A stretch of DNA of 64,000 bases, taken from assembly GCA_958452575.1 (NCBI GenBank), contig CAUDUM010000003.1, forward strand, positions 173,111 through 237,110. Reading direction: 5' to 3'. The translations under genes and the position numbers were made by a program. Positions 26,614 through 35,456 of this stretch are shown in pieces. Source of the stretch: an uncultured Eggerthellaceae bacterium (GTDB lineage Bacteria; Actinomycetota; Coriobacteriia; Coriobacteriales; Eggerthellaceae). How positions within the stretch are numbered: position 1 is the first letter of the stretch; the number at the start of each line of letters is the position of its first letter. The notes beneath the pieces were generated by a model. The model did no database searches. It saw nothing but the letters and a program-made list of their open reading frames with translations, and was not told where the DNA came from.

Positions 26614-26670
26614 GAAAAATGTGATATGGTCACGCAAACGGCACATTTCAGGTTGAGGAGGAAGTCCATC

Positions 26671-27285
26671 GTGGACGAACAGGCTTGCCTTGGATTGAGG
26701 GAGCGAAAGAAGATCAAGGCGCGGCTCGCCATCGAGCGTGCGGCGCTCGAGCTGGTTTTGGAGCGTGGATACGACGGCACCACCGTCGAGGACATCTGCG
26801 AACGCGCCGAAGTGTCCAAAAAGACCTTCTTCAACTACTTTCCGTCGAAAGCCGCGGTGGTCACCGGCCGCGTGAGCGATTTTCCCGACGCGGAACAGCT
26901 CGTGGCGATGATGGAGGCCCATAACGAGATGTGCTATCTGGACGTGCTCGTCAACATGATCAGCGCCGATTACACCGTGCGCGAAGGCGACGAGATGGCG
27001 GAGCTGAGGTTCAAGATGCTGCGCAAGATGCCGCAGCTGTTCTTCAGGGGGCAGCGCGACCTGCTCAACGTGCAGAAGGCGGTCACCGAGGCAGTGGGCG
27101 CCTATCTTGAAGCGCATCCCGAGCGCCGCATGATGGATGACCATTCGACGAATTACGAAGCGCTGGTGGCATCCTCCTCGGTCACCGCGCTCGTGCGCAC
27201 GCGGTCGATGCAGCATGTGTTCTACGAGGAACCCGCATCGGCCGAGGACACACGGCGGATGCTGGCGGAGTATCTGTCCCGTTAG
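26671..27285 (+). CDS. TetR family transcriptional regulator
   Basis: A 204-residue regulator. The N-terminal helix-turn-helix is textbook: IERAALELVLERGYDGTTVEDICERAEVSKKTFFNYFPSKAAVV. The C-terminal ligand domain is unassigned. The start is placed at GTG because GAGGAGGAAG precedes it at good distance; an in-frame ATG 45 bases upstream lies within the AT-rich promoter region. Divergence from the MFS-CBS permease suggests it represses that gene. Its stop codon overlaps the stop of the next, convergent TetR gene (TTAG). Confidence 0.92.
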   Translation: MDEQACLGLRERKKIKARLAIERAALELVLERGYDGTTVEDICERAEVSKKTFFNYFPSKAAVVTGRVSDFPDAEQLVAMMEAHNEMCYLDVLVNMISADYTVREGDEMAELRFKMLRKMPQLFFRGQRDLLNVQKAVTEAVGAYLEAHPERRMMDDHSTNYEALVASSSVTALVRTRSMQHVFYEEPASAEDTRRMLAEYLSR

Positions 27286-27944
27286 CGCCGCGTGTAGCGG
27301 TTGATCGGGTGCGCCTGGATGATCTCGAACAGCGATTCCTGCAGGGCGTTGCCGAAGGGGTTCATGCGCGCGTCGAGCAGCTGGGATTGGATGCCGGGAT
27401 GTTGGAGGAAGAACTCCGTCGAATTGAGGATCTGGCGCACGCTCAGCGTGGCGACCATCTGCAGCGTCTCCGGCGGCATGTAGCGCCCGTCCAGGATGAA
27501 TTTCACGTCGTTTTCCACCAGGGGGTAGTACAACTGCTCCATCGCCGAGAGGAACTCGGGCTCCATCATGGTGAAGAGCTTGCGGTAGAACTCGGTGTCC
27601 TGTGCCACGCAATCCAACAGGGCTTTTGAGAAGAGGCTGGCGTCGAGCGTGCGCGCGCCGATCTCCACATGGGAGTAGAGCGCAAGGTTTTGGGGGATGC
27701 GCTTGCTGAACGGCAGGGCGATGAGCTGGTCTTCCGGAAGCGATGCGCGCAGCTTTTCGTCGAGGGCGCGCCTGAACACCCACAGCGCCGTCTCGAGCTT
27801 GCTGGAAAAATGATAGTAGTACGTGTTGCGGTTGATGCCCAGCTGCTCGATGAGGTCGGCGATGCGGACGCGCGAAAGCGACGATTCGCGTACGGCGTCG
27901 ACGAACGCATCGGCGATGAGCTGCCGCGTGTCTCGTTTTGCCAT
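27282..27944 (-). CDS. TetR/AcrR family regulator with YYYHF-type helix-turn-helix
   Basis: A 220-residue regulator with RQLIADAFVDAVRESSLSRVRIADLIEQLGINRNTYYYHFSSK at the N-terminus. The TYYYHF variant occurs in the subgroup that includes DhaS/TetR_C-like proteins. The C-terminal domain is unassigned. It is divergent from the esterase gene at 28281 and may control it. Start ATG is preceded on the minus strand by AAGGAGGCGC. Confidence 0.9.
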   Translation of the reverse strand: MAKRDTRQLIADAFVDAVRESSLSRVRIADLIEQLGINRNTYYYHFSSKLETALWVFRRALDEKLRASLPEDQLIALPFSKRIPQNLALYSHVEIGARTLDASLFSKALLDCVAQDTEFYRKLFTMMEPEFLSAMEQLYYPLVENDVKFILDGRYMPPETLQMVATLSVRQILNSTEFFLQHPGIQSQLLDARMNPFGNALQESLFEIIQAHPINRYTRR

Positions 27945-28280
27945 GCGTGCGCCTCCTTGCAGACGAGAACTGGGTATACGGGCATTTTATCCAAATCGCA
28001 GCGCTTGCATAAGGAGCTGGCGTCAAATCCGTGATAGATCCAGGTAAATCATACTGGGCAGATACAGGAAGCGCCCATCCGCACGCCGTCGAGCGCCGCA
28101 TCGCCGCTTCAAGTGAGTTTGCGTCCGAGCAGGAGGATCCCCGCTTTCTGTTTGGACTGAAGCACAAACGGCGATAGCCCCTTCGGACCCCTCCGCCGTC
28201 TTCTTTTGGACTTGCGAACATATTTCGCCGCTTGCGCGAACCCTATCCTCTTCCTCTATGAAAGAAGAGGAGGTAATGCG
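27945..28280. other. Intergenic region between divergent TetR and esterase genes
   Basis: 336 bases without a credible gene. The 5' end holds the TetR ribosome binding site; the 3' end holds the esterase's GAGGAGGT. Promoters for both divergent genes must lie here but no strong -10/-35 pair stands out. Confidence 0.4.
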
Positions 28281-29306
28281 TTGGCAGATAGCAAAAGCGA
28301 GGAGCTGAAAAGCATCATCCCCTTGATGCGTCGAGGGGTTTCCCGCGCGTTGGAGGGCAGATGCCTTTCGGGGCAGGAGATGCCCCAGGCCGCCGGAGGC
28401 AGGATTTCGAGTTGGTTGAACGTCGCGCCGCATGCTGCGAGCGCCGACGGGGCCGAGAAAGGCAAAGCGCCCGTGGTGTTCGAGCTGCATGGTGGCGGCT
28501 TTGCGTTGGGCGATGTGCGCAAAGGCGATGCGCTGCGCGCCTGGATCGCCTATCGCTACGGCGTGAACGTGGTGGGCGTGGGGTATCGGCTGGCTCCGGA
28601 GCATCCGTGGCCAGCGGCGCTGGACGATGCGATCGATACCATCGAGTACTTTGCCGAGCATGCCGGCGAATACGGCATGGATCCTGATGCGTTCCATCTT
28701 GTCGGCTACAGCGCGGGCGCCAGCCTCGCTTTGGCGGCGTGCTTGAAGCTCCAGGAGCGTGACGGGCTTCCGTTCCGCATCCGGGGCTTGGTGCTCCATT
28801 ATCCCTTCCTGGATGCGGCGACACCGCCTTCCAGCCTGTCCGGGCGCAGCGAGGATATCCCTGTCGAGATGATGGAGGCGTTCAACAGCTGGTATGCGAC
28901 GGAAAACGATCCGTCCGATCCTTTGATATCGCCGTTGTTCGCGACGGATGAGCAGCTGGCTCTTCTGCCGCGCGTCATCCAGTACCCGGTTGCAGGAGAC
29001 GCCTTGCTGCCCAGCGCGGAGGCGCTTCATGCCAGGCTTGAAGCCGCCGACTGCTCATGCTCGCTGCACGTGGTCGAGGGCGCGTATCACGGCTACATCG
29101 AGGATGCGGAGAACCTTTCCGTCTACCGCGCCACCAGCTTGCCTGAGACCGTCGCGGCGCGTCCGTCCGATTTCGACCAGATCGCAGCGCGATCGATCGC
29201 GCTGAGCCTTGATGAGCTTTTGGGATCTCCTCTCCATGACGTCCCCTTCCGTCCCGCCTGCGCCGAAGAGGACGCGCGCGGGTTTTCTTCACAGGAGGTG
29301 CGCTGA
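28281..29306 (+). CDS. Alpha/beta hydrolase, HSL-like carboxylesterase
   Basis: A 341-residue esterase of the hormone-sensitive-lipase family. It has the oxyanion-hole motif FELHGGGF, the nucleophile elbow GYSAGAS with the catalytic serine, YRLAPEHPWPAALDDA typical of the family, an acid in the region VAGDALLPSAEA and the catalytic histidine in EGAYHGYI. No signal peptide. The start is TTG at six bases after GAGGAGGT, far better than the ATG 75 bases upstream. The natural substrate is unknown; short acyl esters are usual. It shares ATGA-type overlap with the next gene. Confidence 0.9.
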   Translation: MADSKSEELKSIIPLMRRGVSRALEGRCLSGQEMPQAAGGRISSWLNVAPHAASADGAEKGKAPVVFELHGGGFALGDVRKGDALRAWIAYRYGVNVVGVGYRLAPEHPWPAALDDAIDTIEYFAEHAGEYGMDPDAFHLVGYSAGASLALAACLKLQERDGLPFRIRGLVLHYPFLDAATPPSSLSGRSEDIPVEMMEAFNSWYATENDPSDPLISPLFATDEQLALLPRVIQYPVAGDALLPSAEALHARLEAADCSCSLHVVEGAYHGYIEDAENLSVYRATSLPETVAARPSDFDQIAARSIALSLDELLGSPLHDVPFRPACAEEDARGFSSQEVR

Positions 29307-29728
29307 TGAGCCCGTGGAATCGAGTCGTCATCCTTCAGGATATCGTGCTGGCCATCGTCATCAACACGTCCGCGATGCTGCTCACCGGAGCGGAGATCAC
29401 GTTTGCCTCATGGTATCCCGGCACGTGTTCGGCGTTCGCGACCAACGTGCTCATCCAGCTGATCGTTCCCGTGCCCGCAATCGGGCGTGTTCTTTCGAAG
29501 CCGCTTGAAAAGAGCAAGGCGCGGCCGATCCTGTCGATCTTCGTGGAAAACCTCATCTACGTGACCTGCATCTCGCTCACCATGGCATGCATCCAGGCGG
29601 GCGGGCGTCCCATTGTGGACGTGTGGCTGCAAACGTATGCGTACCTGGTGGTGATCGGCTACGTCACCTCTCTGGTCCTGTTTGCGATCGTGACGGTGTG
29701 CGAGCGTCGTGGACAGGCGGCCGCATAG
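29306..29728 (+). CDS. Small four-segment membrane protein
   Basis: A 140-residue protein with hydrophobic segments at about 9-27, 44-61, 75-97 and 108-131. It resembles DUF2798-like small membrane proteins, though that assignment is tentative. Its ATG overlaps the esterase stop by one base (TGATG) and has AGGAGG upstream, so the pair is an operon. Nothing in the sequence indicates a catalytic role; it may be a partner of the esterase or a transporter component. Confidence 0.75.
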   Translation: MSPWNRVVILQDIVLAIVINTSAMLLTGAEITFASWYPGTCSAFATNVLIQLIVPVPAIGRVLSKPLEKSKARPILSIFVENLIYVTCISLTMACIQAGGRPIVDVWLQTYAYLVVIGYVTSLVLFAIVTVCERRGQAAA

Positions 29729-29817
29729 CGCGTTCTTTTGTGCTGCATTCCAATGCGGATGGAGCACAGGATGGCAACAATACGGGATGACGCGTCAGCG
29801 CAGGCGCGTCGGACGCG

Positions 29818-29846
29818 CCGTCTCCGATGAGCCTCATCGGAGACGG
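29818..29846. terminator. Perfect 14-bp palindrome upstream of butyrate kinase
   Basis: CCGTCTCCGATGAG and its exact complement are separated by a single base. It follows the esterase operon by about 90 bases. It lacks a T-tract, so it could be a terminator stem or an operator for the butyrate kinase gene 58 bases downstream. Confidence 0.5.
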
Positions 29847-29903
29847 GCGCTCTGCGCAAGCTGACAGCTCAACGAATCCAGTCGAACGAAGTAAGGAGCA
29901 ACC

Positions 29904-31028
29904 ATGGCAGAAGCCTATACCATCCTGACCCTGTCTCCGGGATCCACGTCCACGAAGGTGGCCGTGTTCAAGGGCGACGAGCAGGTGTTCAAATCCAACA
30001 TCAAGCACACCGCCGAGGAGCTGGCGAAGTTCCCGCAGGCCAAAGACCAGCTGGAGTGGCGCACCCAGTGCGTGCTCGACGAGCTGAAGAACCACGGCCT
30101 GGAGCTGTCAGACCTGGATGCGTTCTCCGGCTACTGCGGCAGCATGGGCCCCACCGTCGGCGGCATCTTCAAGATCGACGAGACCGTGTGCGACCACGTG
30201 CTCAACGCCGGCGTCAACCATCCCGCCATCTTGGGCGCGCCCATCCTGTTCAACCTGGCGCAGCAGGTGGGCAAGCCCGCCTATGCCGTCAACCAGCCCG
30301 ACACCGACGAGCTGGACGACGTCGCCCGCATCACCGGCTATCCCGGGGTGTACCGCAAGAGCCACGTGCACTGCCTGAACCAGAAAGAGACTGCCATGCG
30401 CTGCGCGGCCGAGCTGGGCAAGGAGTACAAGGACGTCAACGTCATCGTGGCGCATGTAGGCGGCGGCCTGTCCGTGGCGGCGCACAACCACGGCCGCATG
30501 GTCGACACCAACGACGTGCTTGAGGGCTCCGGCCCCTTTGCCCCCAACCGCTCGGGTGACGTGCCGCTGAAGCCGGTCGTGAAGCTGTGCTTCAACGGCG
30601 AGCATGACAAGAAGGAGATCGACGGCGTGATCGGCAAGACCGGCGGCCTGAAGGGCCTTTTGGGCACCGACGACGCCATCGAGATCGACAAGCGTATCGA
30701 GGCCGGCGACGAGTGGGCCAAGATCGTCTACGAGGCAATGGCTTACCAGGTGGCCAAGGCCATCGGCGGCTTTGCTGCCGTGCTCAAGGGCCAGGTGGAC
30801 GGCATCGTGCTGACCGGCGGCGTGAGCAACGACAAGTACTTCACCGACTACATCTCCGAGCGCGTCAGCTGGATCGCCCCTATCAAGATCTACGGCGGCG
30901 ACTTCGAGATGGAAGGCTGCGCCGCCGGCGCCGTGCGCGCCCTGACCGGCGCCGAAGAGGTCATGACCTACACCGGCGAGCCGTCCTGGAAGGGCTTCAC
31001 CTGCGAGGGCGCCATCCCCGAGGCGTAG
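29904..31028 (+). CDS. buk: Butyrate kinase
   Basis: A 374-residue ASKHA-fold acyl kinase making ATP from butyryl phosphate (or branched/other short acyl phosphates). It starts ILTLSPGSTSTKVAVF and has the Buk-specific NQPDTDELDDVARITG, VIVAHVGGGLSVAAHNHGRM, GSGPFAPNRSGDVPL and IVLTGGVSNDKYF. Length is normal (about 355-375). AAGGAG precedes the ATG. A phosphate acyltransferase lies 6 kb downstream rather than adjacent as in clostridial ptb-buk, so the pathway is split by an acpS-pucR-cocE segment. The actual acyl group is not known. Confidence 0.95.
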   Translation: MAEAYTILTLSPGSTSTKVAVFKGDEQVFKSNIKHTAEELAKFPQAKDQLEWRTQCVLDELKNHGLELSDLDAFSGYCGSMGPTVGGIFKIDETVCDHVLNAGVNHPAILGAPILFNLAQQVGKPAYAVNQPDTDELDDVARITGYPGVYRKSHVHCLNQKETAMRCAAELGKEYKDVNVIVAHVGGGLSVAAHNHGRMVDTNDVLEGSGPFAPNRSGDVPLKPVVKLCFNGEHDKKEIDGVIGKTGGLKGLLGTDDAIEIDKRIEAGDEWAKIVYEAMAYQVAKAIGGFAAVLKGQVDGIVLTGGVSNDKYFTDYISERVSWIAPIKIYGGDFEMEGCAAGAVRALTGAEEVMTYTGEPSWKGFTCEGAIPEA

Positions 31029-31043
31029 GCGAGGCGTCCCTCA

Positions 31044-31439
31044 TCAGGCGGAGTCGTCGCTTTCCGCCACGCAGAAGGCGACAACCACGTTCTCTTCGTG
31101 GGAGAGCGACACGTGAAGCGCCGTCTGCCCGGCAAGGGCGGCGGCGTTTCCGATTATGCGGGTGCGGGGAGCGCCGGATGGGAGCGAGAGCGTTTCGATC
31201 TGGGGGAATTCGACTTCGACATCCTGTGCGTTGAGGGCCTTGGCGACCGCCTCCTTTATGGCGAAGCGACCTGCGAAATAGCGCAAGGCGGCGCGGGAGC
31301 CGCTTTCCGTCTCGCGTGCTGCGGCCTCCGCGCGCTCGCCCTCGGTGAAGATGCGCCTGAAGAACGGATCGTCCCACTTTCCCTCCAGCGGGGCTATCCT
31401 TGACAGTTCCATGATGTCGACGCCGATGCCCCTGATCAT
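31044..31439 (-). CDS. acpS: Holo-[acyl-carrier-protein] synthase
   Basis: A 131-residue AcpS-type phosphopantetheinyl transferase that loads the pantetheine arm of CoA onto apo-ACP. It has the metal-binding GIGVDIMELSRI at the N-terminus, FAGRFAIKEAVAKAL and LHVSLSHEENVVVAF. It overlaps the PucR regulator's stop by four bases (ATGA) and is therefore translated with it. An atypical ACP is encoded 5.5 kb away in the same region, suggesting that this synthase serves that ACP, though it may also be the cell's only AcpS. Confidence 0.95.
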   Translation of the reverse strand: MIRGIGVDIMELSRIAPLEGKWDDPFFRRIFTEGERAEAAARETESGSRAALRYFAGRFAIKEAVAKALNAQDVEVEFPQIETLSLPSGAPRTRIIGNAAALAGQTALHVSLSHEENVVVAFCVAESDDSA

Positions 31440-33352
31440 GCAGGATCCTCCTCATGCTCAGCGTCAGCAGACGCGTCGGTGCTGGCGGATTCGGCGGGGC
31501 TCTTTCCGCCGTCCTTCTCGAACTCGACGATCTTGTTCACGACTGGCTGGGGCTTGGGCGTCGTGCCGACGTCCGTCCGCGCCTTTCTGCCGCGCTTCCT
31601 CCTCTTGCGCACATCTTGTCCACCGGCATCCGCATCGGAGCTGTCCTTTGGCAGGACGAGCTGCTCGAACTTGCCTTGGTGCTTCAGGATGAGGAACGTC
31701 ATCTCCACTTGGGTTATCACCCAGCCGTTTTTGATATCGACGCCCATCAGCTGCCGGATGCGGTCGAGGCGGTAGTACAGCGTGTTCTTGTGGATGAACA
31801 GCTTCTCGCACGCTTCGGCGGGATGGGAAGGGTTCTGCAGGTAGACGAACAGCGTATAGGCGAGGTTCGTCCCATGCTGCAGATCCTCTCTGATCACGTG
31901 CATGAGCGGCGGGTAACGGAGGGCGAACAGGGCTTTTTGGTCCTCGATGTGCGAAACCATGTCCGCCATGCGAAAGTTGGCAAAGAAGTAGACCGGGCCT
32001 TCGCGGTCGTAGGCCATGCCGCTGGAGATGGCGCGCTGCGCTTGGACGAAGTAGCTGGGCGCATGGAGGATGTCGGTGAAGATACTCGAAACGCCGATCT
32101 TGACCTGCGTGCCGCGCACCACGTCGGCCAGCTCGCACAGATCCAGGCGTTCCTCGGCGATCAAGAGGGGGTCATCGGTGTCTTGATCGGAACGGGACTC
32201 CGGTTCGATATCTGACCGAGGGGTGCTGCTCAACCCTCGCGTGACGATGTCGTCGGGGAGGATCTTGTCGCAGTAGAATCCATCGTCAATGAACGTGTTT
32301 CTGCTGGTCAAAAGGATGATGCCTTGCGTTGTGACCACGTAGATGTTGTTGTCGAGAACCTTGTGGAGCCGCTCGGCGAGCGATTGGATCTGCGAGGAGT
32401 CCATCTGCTCACGCGACAGGTCGGCGAACACGATGCGCTTGTAGGGGCGCAGCGAGTAGCCGAACACTGAGAAGCGGTAGCGTAGCGTGTCGGGGTCCTC
32501 GTCGATGCTGCCGTTGATGAGGTCGGTGAACAGGTGCGAGTAATACACCGACTTGTTCATCAGGTACACATTGCTCTTTTGCATCTCGATGCTCAGGATG
32601 TGCGCGATGCCGGGAAGCAGGTCGATGCGGCTTTTGCGCATGGGCTTGAGCTGCGTGAATAAGCTGAGCGACGCGATGACGGTGTCGCCGATGCTGATCG
32701 GGGCGAAGTGGTTGAAGCACAGTGATCCGTCCTCGGTGGCATGCCAGCTGAACACCCTGGGCTCGCTGAGCTGCTGGCGCGCCACCAGCCCCTCCGCTTT
32801 CATCGCGGCGACAGCGCGCTCGGGCAGAAACGTGTTCTCGCCCGAGTGTCCGTCGGAGACCCAGGTGGGAAAGTAGTCGGATCGCGAGACGATAGAAAGC
32901 GAGTTGTCCAGCACGTTGCAGGGAACTTCGAAGATGTCCGAGATCCGGTTGAGCAGCGCTTTGAGGCCCACACCGCGGCTCACCAGCAGGGTGAGGTCGA
33001 AGATGCGGTCCTTGATGCGGCGATACAGGCGCATCTCGTTGGAGAGCTGGTTGTAGCACTCACGCATTTCGCTTAGGCTGGCGAAGGTTATCACGGTCAC
33101 GTCGGCGGGAAGCGGTTTAATCGGCTCGTCGAGATGCAGCACGAATGTTCCGTGCGTAAGATGACGGTCCCCGATCGCATTGAATTGGGACGCATCGCCG
33201 AAGCAGATCGTCTCGGGAGAGATCAACGCGACGCTTGAAACAGGGTCGCTCAAATACAGAAGATTGGCTATCCGCTGCCCTTTTTTGCGCAATTTGAGCG
33301 TTTTCATTGTGTCGAAGTCCAAAACGGATAAAAGCTCGGAAAACTCCACCAT
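31436..33352 (-). CDS. PucR/CdaR family transcriptional regulator
   Basis: A 638-residue regulator. The C-terminal PucR-type helix-turn-helix is clear: KLFIHKNTLYYRLDRIRQLMGVDI, at about residues 525-550, after a GGDEF-related middle domain (about 290-480). The N-terminal 280 residues form a sensor region of the PucR type. A Lys/Arg-rich, then acidic tail of about 70 residues extends past the usual end. The gene is divergent from the CocE-type hydrolase and its MFS transporter, which it most likely activates in response to substrate. The 256-base gap between them has CCTTGTC and GACAAGG (33363 and 33397), a possible binding site. Confidence 0.9.
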   Translation of the reverse strand: MVEFSELLSVLDFDTMKTLKLRKKGQRIANLLYLSDPVSSVALISPETICFGDASQFNAIGDRHLTHGTFVLHLDEPIKPLPADVTVITFASLSEMRECYNQLSNEMRLYRRIKDRIFDLTLLVSRGVGLKALLNRISDIFEVPCNVLDNSLSIVSRSDYFPTWVSDGHSGENTFLPERAVAAMKAEGLVARQQLSEPRVFSWHATEDGSLCFNHFAPISIGDTVIASLSLFTQLKPMRKSRIDLLPGIAHILSIEMQKSNVYLMNKSVYYSHLFTDLINGSIDEDPDTLRYRFSVFGYSLRPYKRIVFADLSREQMDSSQIQSLAERLHKVLDNNIYVVTTQGIILLTSRNTFIDDGFYCDKILPDDIVTRGLSSTPRSDIEPESRSDQDTDDPLLIAEERLDLCELADVVRGTQVKIGVSSIFTDILHAPSYFVQAQRAISSGMAYDREGPVYFFANFRMADMVSHIEDQKALFALRYPPLMHVIREDLQHGTNLAYTLFVYLQNPSHPAEACEKLFIHKNTLYYRLDRIRQLMGVDIKNGWVITQVEMTFLILKHQGKFEQLVLPKDSSDADAGGQDVRKRRKRGRKARTDVGTTPKPQPVVNKIVEFEKDGGKSPAESASTDASADAEHEEDPA

Positions 33353-33608
33353 GACCTCCTTGCCTTGTCAAAAGATGCTGCAGGAGCAGCCAATTCGACA
33401 AGGAATCGCCTCATTTGTCCGGAACAAGCGCGTTTTGGCAAATCAACAACTTGTCAAACGTCTCGGATTGAACCAACCATTTTACTTGGCAATGGGTTCA
33501 TGATTGTGCTCGGACCCAATGAAATCGTTGCGTCCCTATCCTAGATTCTCATCAGAGCTTGCGCAAGAAGTTTTCAAATCAACGTCATCGAAAGGAAAGG
33601 TGGAAACC

Positions 33609-35429
33609 ATGGCTGAAGAAGTCGAGATCATCTCAGCTGAGGATGTGAAGCCGGGCGAGATCGCTAAGAAGATGACCTTCGGCGGCGAGGAGTTCGAGGT
33701 TCTCTTCGCCAAGGGCAACCCGGGCAAGACCCGCGAGGAGCTCGAGGAGATCAAGCGCAAGGCCGCCGAGTCCGGTGGAGCCAGCGACGCCGAGATGGTG
33801 GCCACGATGGGCTACTGCGCCCCGTACCAGCCCCACACCTACCTGACCGAGCTGCAGGACGTCATCTGCGAGCGCGACCAGGCGTGCACGCTGCGCGACG
33901 GCACCGTGATCTACGCGGACATCTACCGTCCGATCACCACCGAGAAGATCCCTGTCATCTGCGTGTTCGCCCCGTTCGGCAAGAACCCCTCCGAGGGTAT
34001 GGACTCCTGGCAGCTGATGGGAGTGCCGCCCAAGACCGTCTCCCAGTACGCCAAGTTCGAGGCTCCCGACCCGGGCTACTGGTGCCGTCAGGGCTATGCG
34101 GTCGCCAACGTCGACCCGCGCGGCGTGGGCAACTCCCAGGGCGATGTGTACCTGTGGGGCTCCCAGGATGCGCAGGACGGCTACGACTTCATCGAGTGGG
34201 TCACCGCTCAGGATTGGTGCAACGGCAAGGCCACGATGATCGGCAACTCCGGCGTCTGCATGTCGCACTGGCGCATCGCCGCGACCCGTCCGCCCCATCT
34301 GGCATGCATCGCCGCGTGGGAGGGCCAGGGCGACCTGTACCGCGAGAGCTACTTCTGCGGCGGCATCCCCAACCCCGATTACGAGACGCACATCATCGAC
34401 GCGTTGGCGGTCAACAACTACATCGAGGACACCCCCGAGATGATGAAGAAGTACCCGCTGATGAACTCCTACTACAAGGACAAGATCGTCGACTGGAACA
34501 AGATCCGCATCCCCGCTTACGTGACCGCCGGCTGGGTGCACCATCATCTGCGCGGCGCGTTCGAGGGCTTCCGCCGCATCCGTTCGCCCAAGAAGTGGAT
34601 GCGCGCGCACCGCGACTTCGAGTGGCCGGACAGCTACAAGCCCGAGAACCTCGAGGACGTCAAGCGCTTCTTCGACCGTTACTGCAAGGGCATCCACAAC
34701 GGCTGGGAGATGACGCCGCGCGTGCGCATCGACGTCATGGACGGCTATGAGTTCGACTACGCCAGCGCCCGTCCCGAGGAGACCTTCCCGCTCAAGCGCA
34801 CCGAGTACAAGAAACTCTACCTCAACGCCGCCGACGGCTCCGCAAGCTTTGAGAACCCCACCGCCGAGGCCGAGGTCGTCTACGATCCCAAGACCGAGAC
34901 CACCACGTTCACCTACCAGTTCACCGAGGACACCGAGATCACCGGCTTCATGAAGCTGCACCTCAACGTCGAGTGCCGCGGCTACGACAACATGGACCTG
35001 TTCCCGTGGGTCATCAAGCTGGACAAGGACGGCAACTACGTGCCGATCCGCGTGATGGGCGCTCCCTACCGCGGCGCATGGGGATTCCTGCGCTGCAGCC
35101 ACCGCGACCTCGATCCCAAGTACGCCAGCGACTTCCAGCCCGTGCATTCGCACGAGAAGGAAGAGCGCATGCAGCCCGGCGAGATCGTCCCGGTCGATGT
35201 CGAGTTCTATCCGCATTCGCGCTTCTGGCACAAGGGCGAGCAGCTGCAGGTCGTCGTCGCCGGCCGCTTCATCAAGACCGAGTGGTTCCACGACACCGAC
35301 ATGAACCACCAGACCGACAACGGCGACGGCATGCATGTCATCCACACCGGCGGCGAGCATGACTCCTACCTGCAGATCCCTGTCGTTCCGCCCAAGTACC
35401 AGGTGGGCGACTACGTGTACCGCGGCTAA
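33609..35429 (+). CDS. CocE/NonD family hydrolase (X-Pro dipeptidyl-peptidase S15-like)
   Basis: A 606-residue serine hydrolase. After a 90-residue N-terminal extension the alpha/beta domain begins VICERDQACTLRDGTVIYADIYRPI, a family hallmark. NVDPRGVGNSQGDVYLWGSQDAQDGYDFIEWV and the nucleophile region MIGNSGVCMSHW follow; the usual elbow is GxSYGG, so GNSGV is atypical. The C-terminal jelly-roll domain (about 430-606) has FWHKGEQLQVVVAGRF. Members cleave esters or amides, for example cocaine esterase and alpha-amino acid ester hydrolase. No signal peptide, so it acts in the cytoplasm, presumably on what the next gene imports. AAAGGTGG lies before the ATG. Confidence 0.9.
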   Translation: MAEEVEIISAEDVKPGEIAKKMTFGGEEFEVLFAKGNPGKTREELEEIKRKAAESGGASDAEMVATMGYCAPYQPHTYLTELQDVICERDQACTLRDGTVIYADIYRPITTEKIPVICVFAPFGKNPSEGMDSWQLMGVPPKTVSQYAKFEAPDPGYWCRQGYAVANVDPRGVGNSQGDVYLWGSQDAQDGYDFIEWVTAQDWCNGKATMIGNSGVCMSHWRIAATRPPHLACIAAWEGQGDLYRESYFCGGIPNPDYETHIIDALAVNNYIEDTPEMMKKYPLMNSYYKDKIVDWNKIRIPAYVTAGWVHHHLRGAFEGFRRIRSPKKWMRAHRDFEWPDSYKPENLEDVKRFFDRYCKGIHNGWEMTPRVRIDVMDGYEFDYASARPEETFPLKRTEYKKLYLNAADGSASFENPTAEAEVVYDPKTETTTFTYQFTEDTEITGFMKLHLNVECRGYDNMDLFPWVIKLDKDGNYVPIRVMGAPYRGAWGFLRCSHRDLDPKYASDFQPVHSHEKEERMQPGEIVPVDVEFYPHSRFWHKGEQLQVVVAGRFIKTEWFHDTDMNHQTDNGDGMHVIHTGGEHDSYLQIPVVPPKYQVGDYVYRG

Positions 35430-35456
35430 CGCGGATCCATCCAAGAAGGAGGAACA

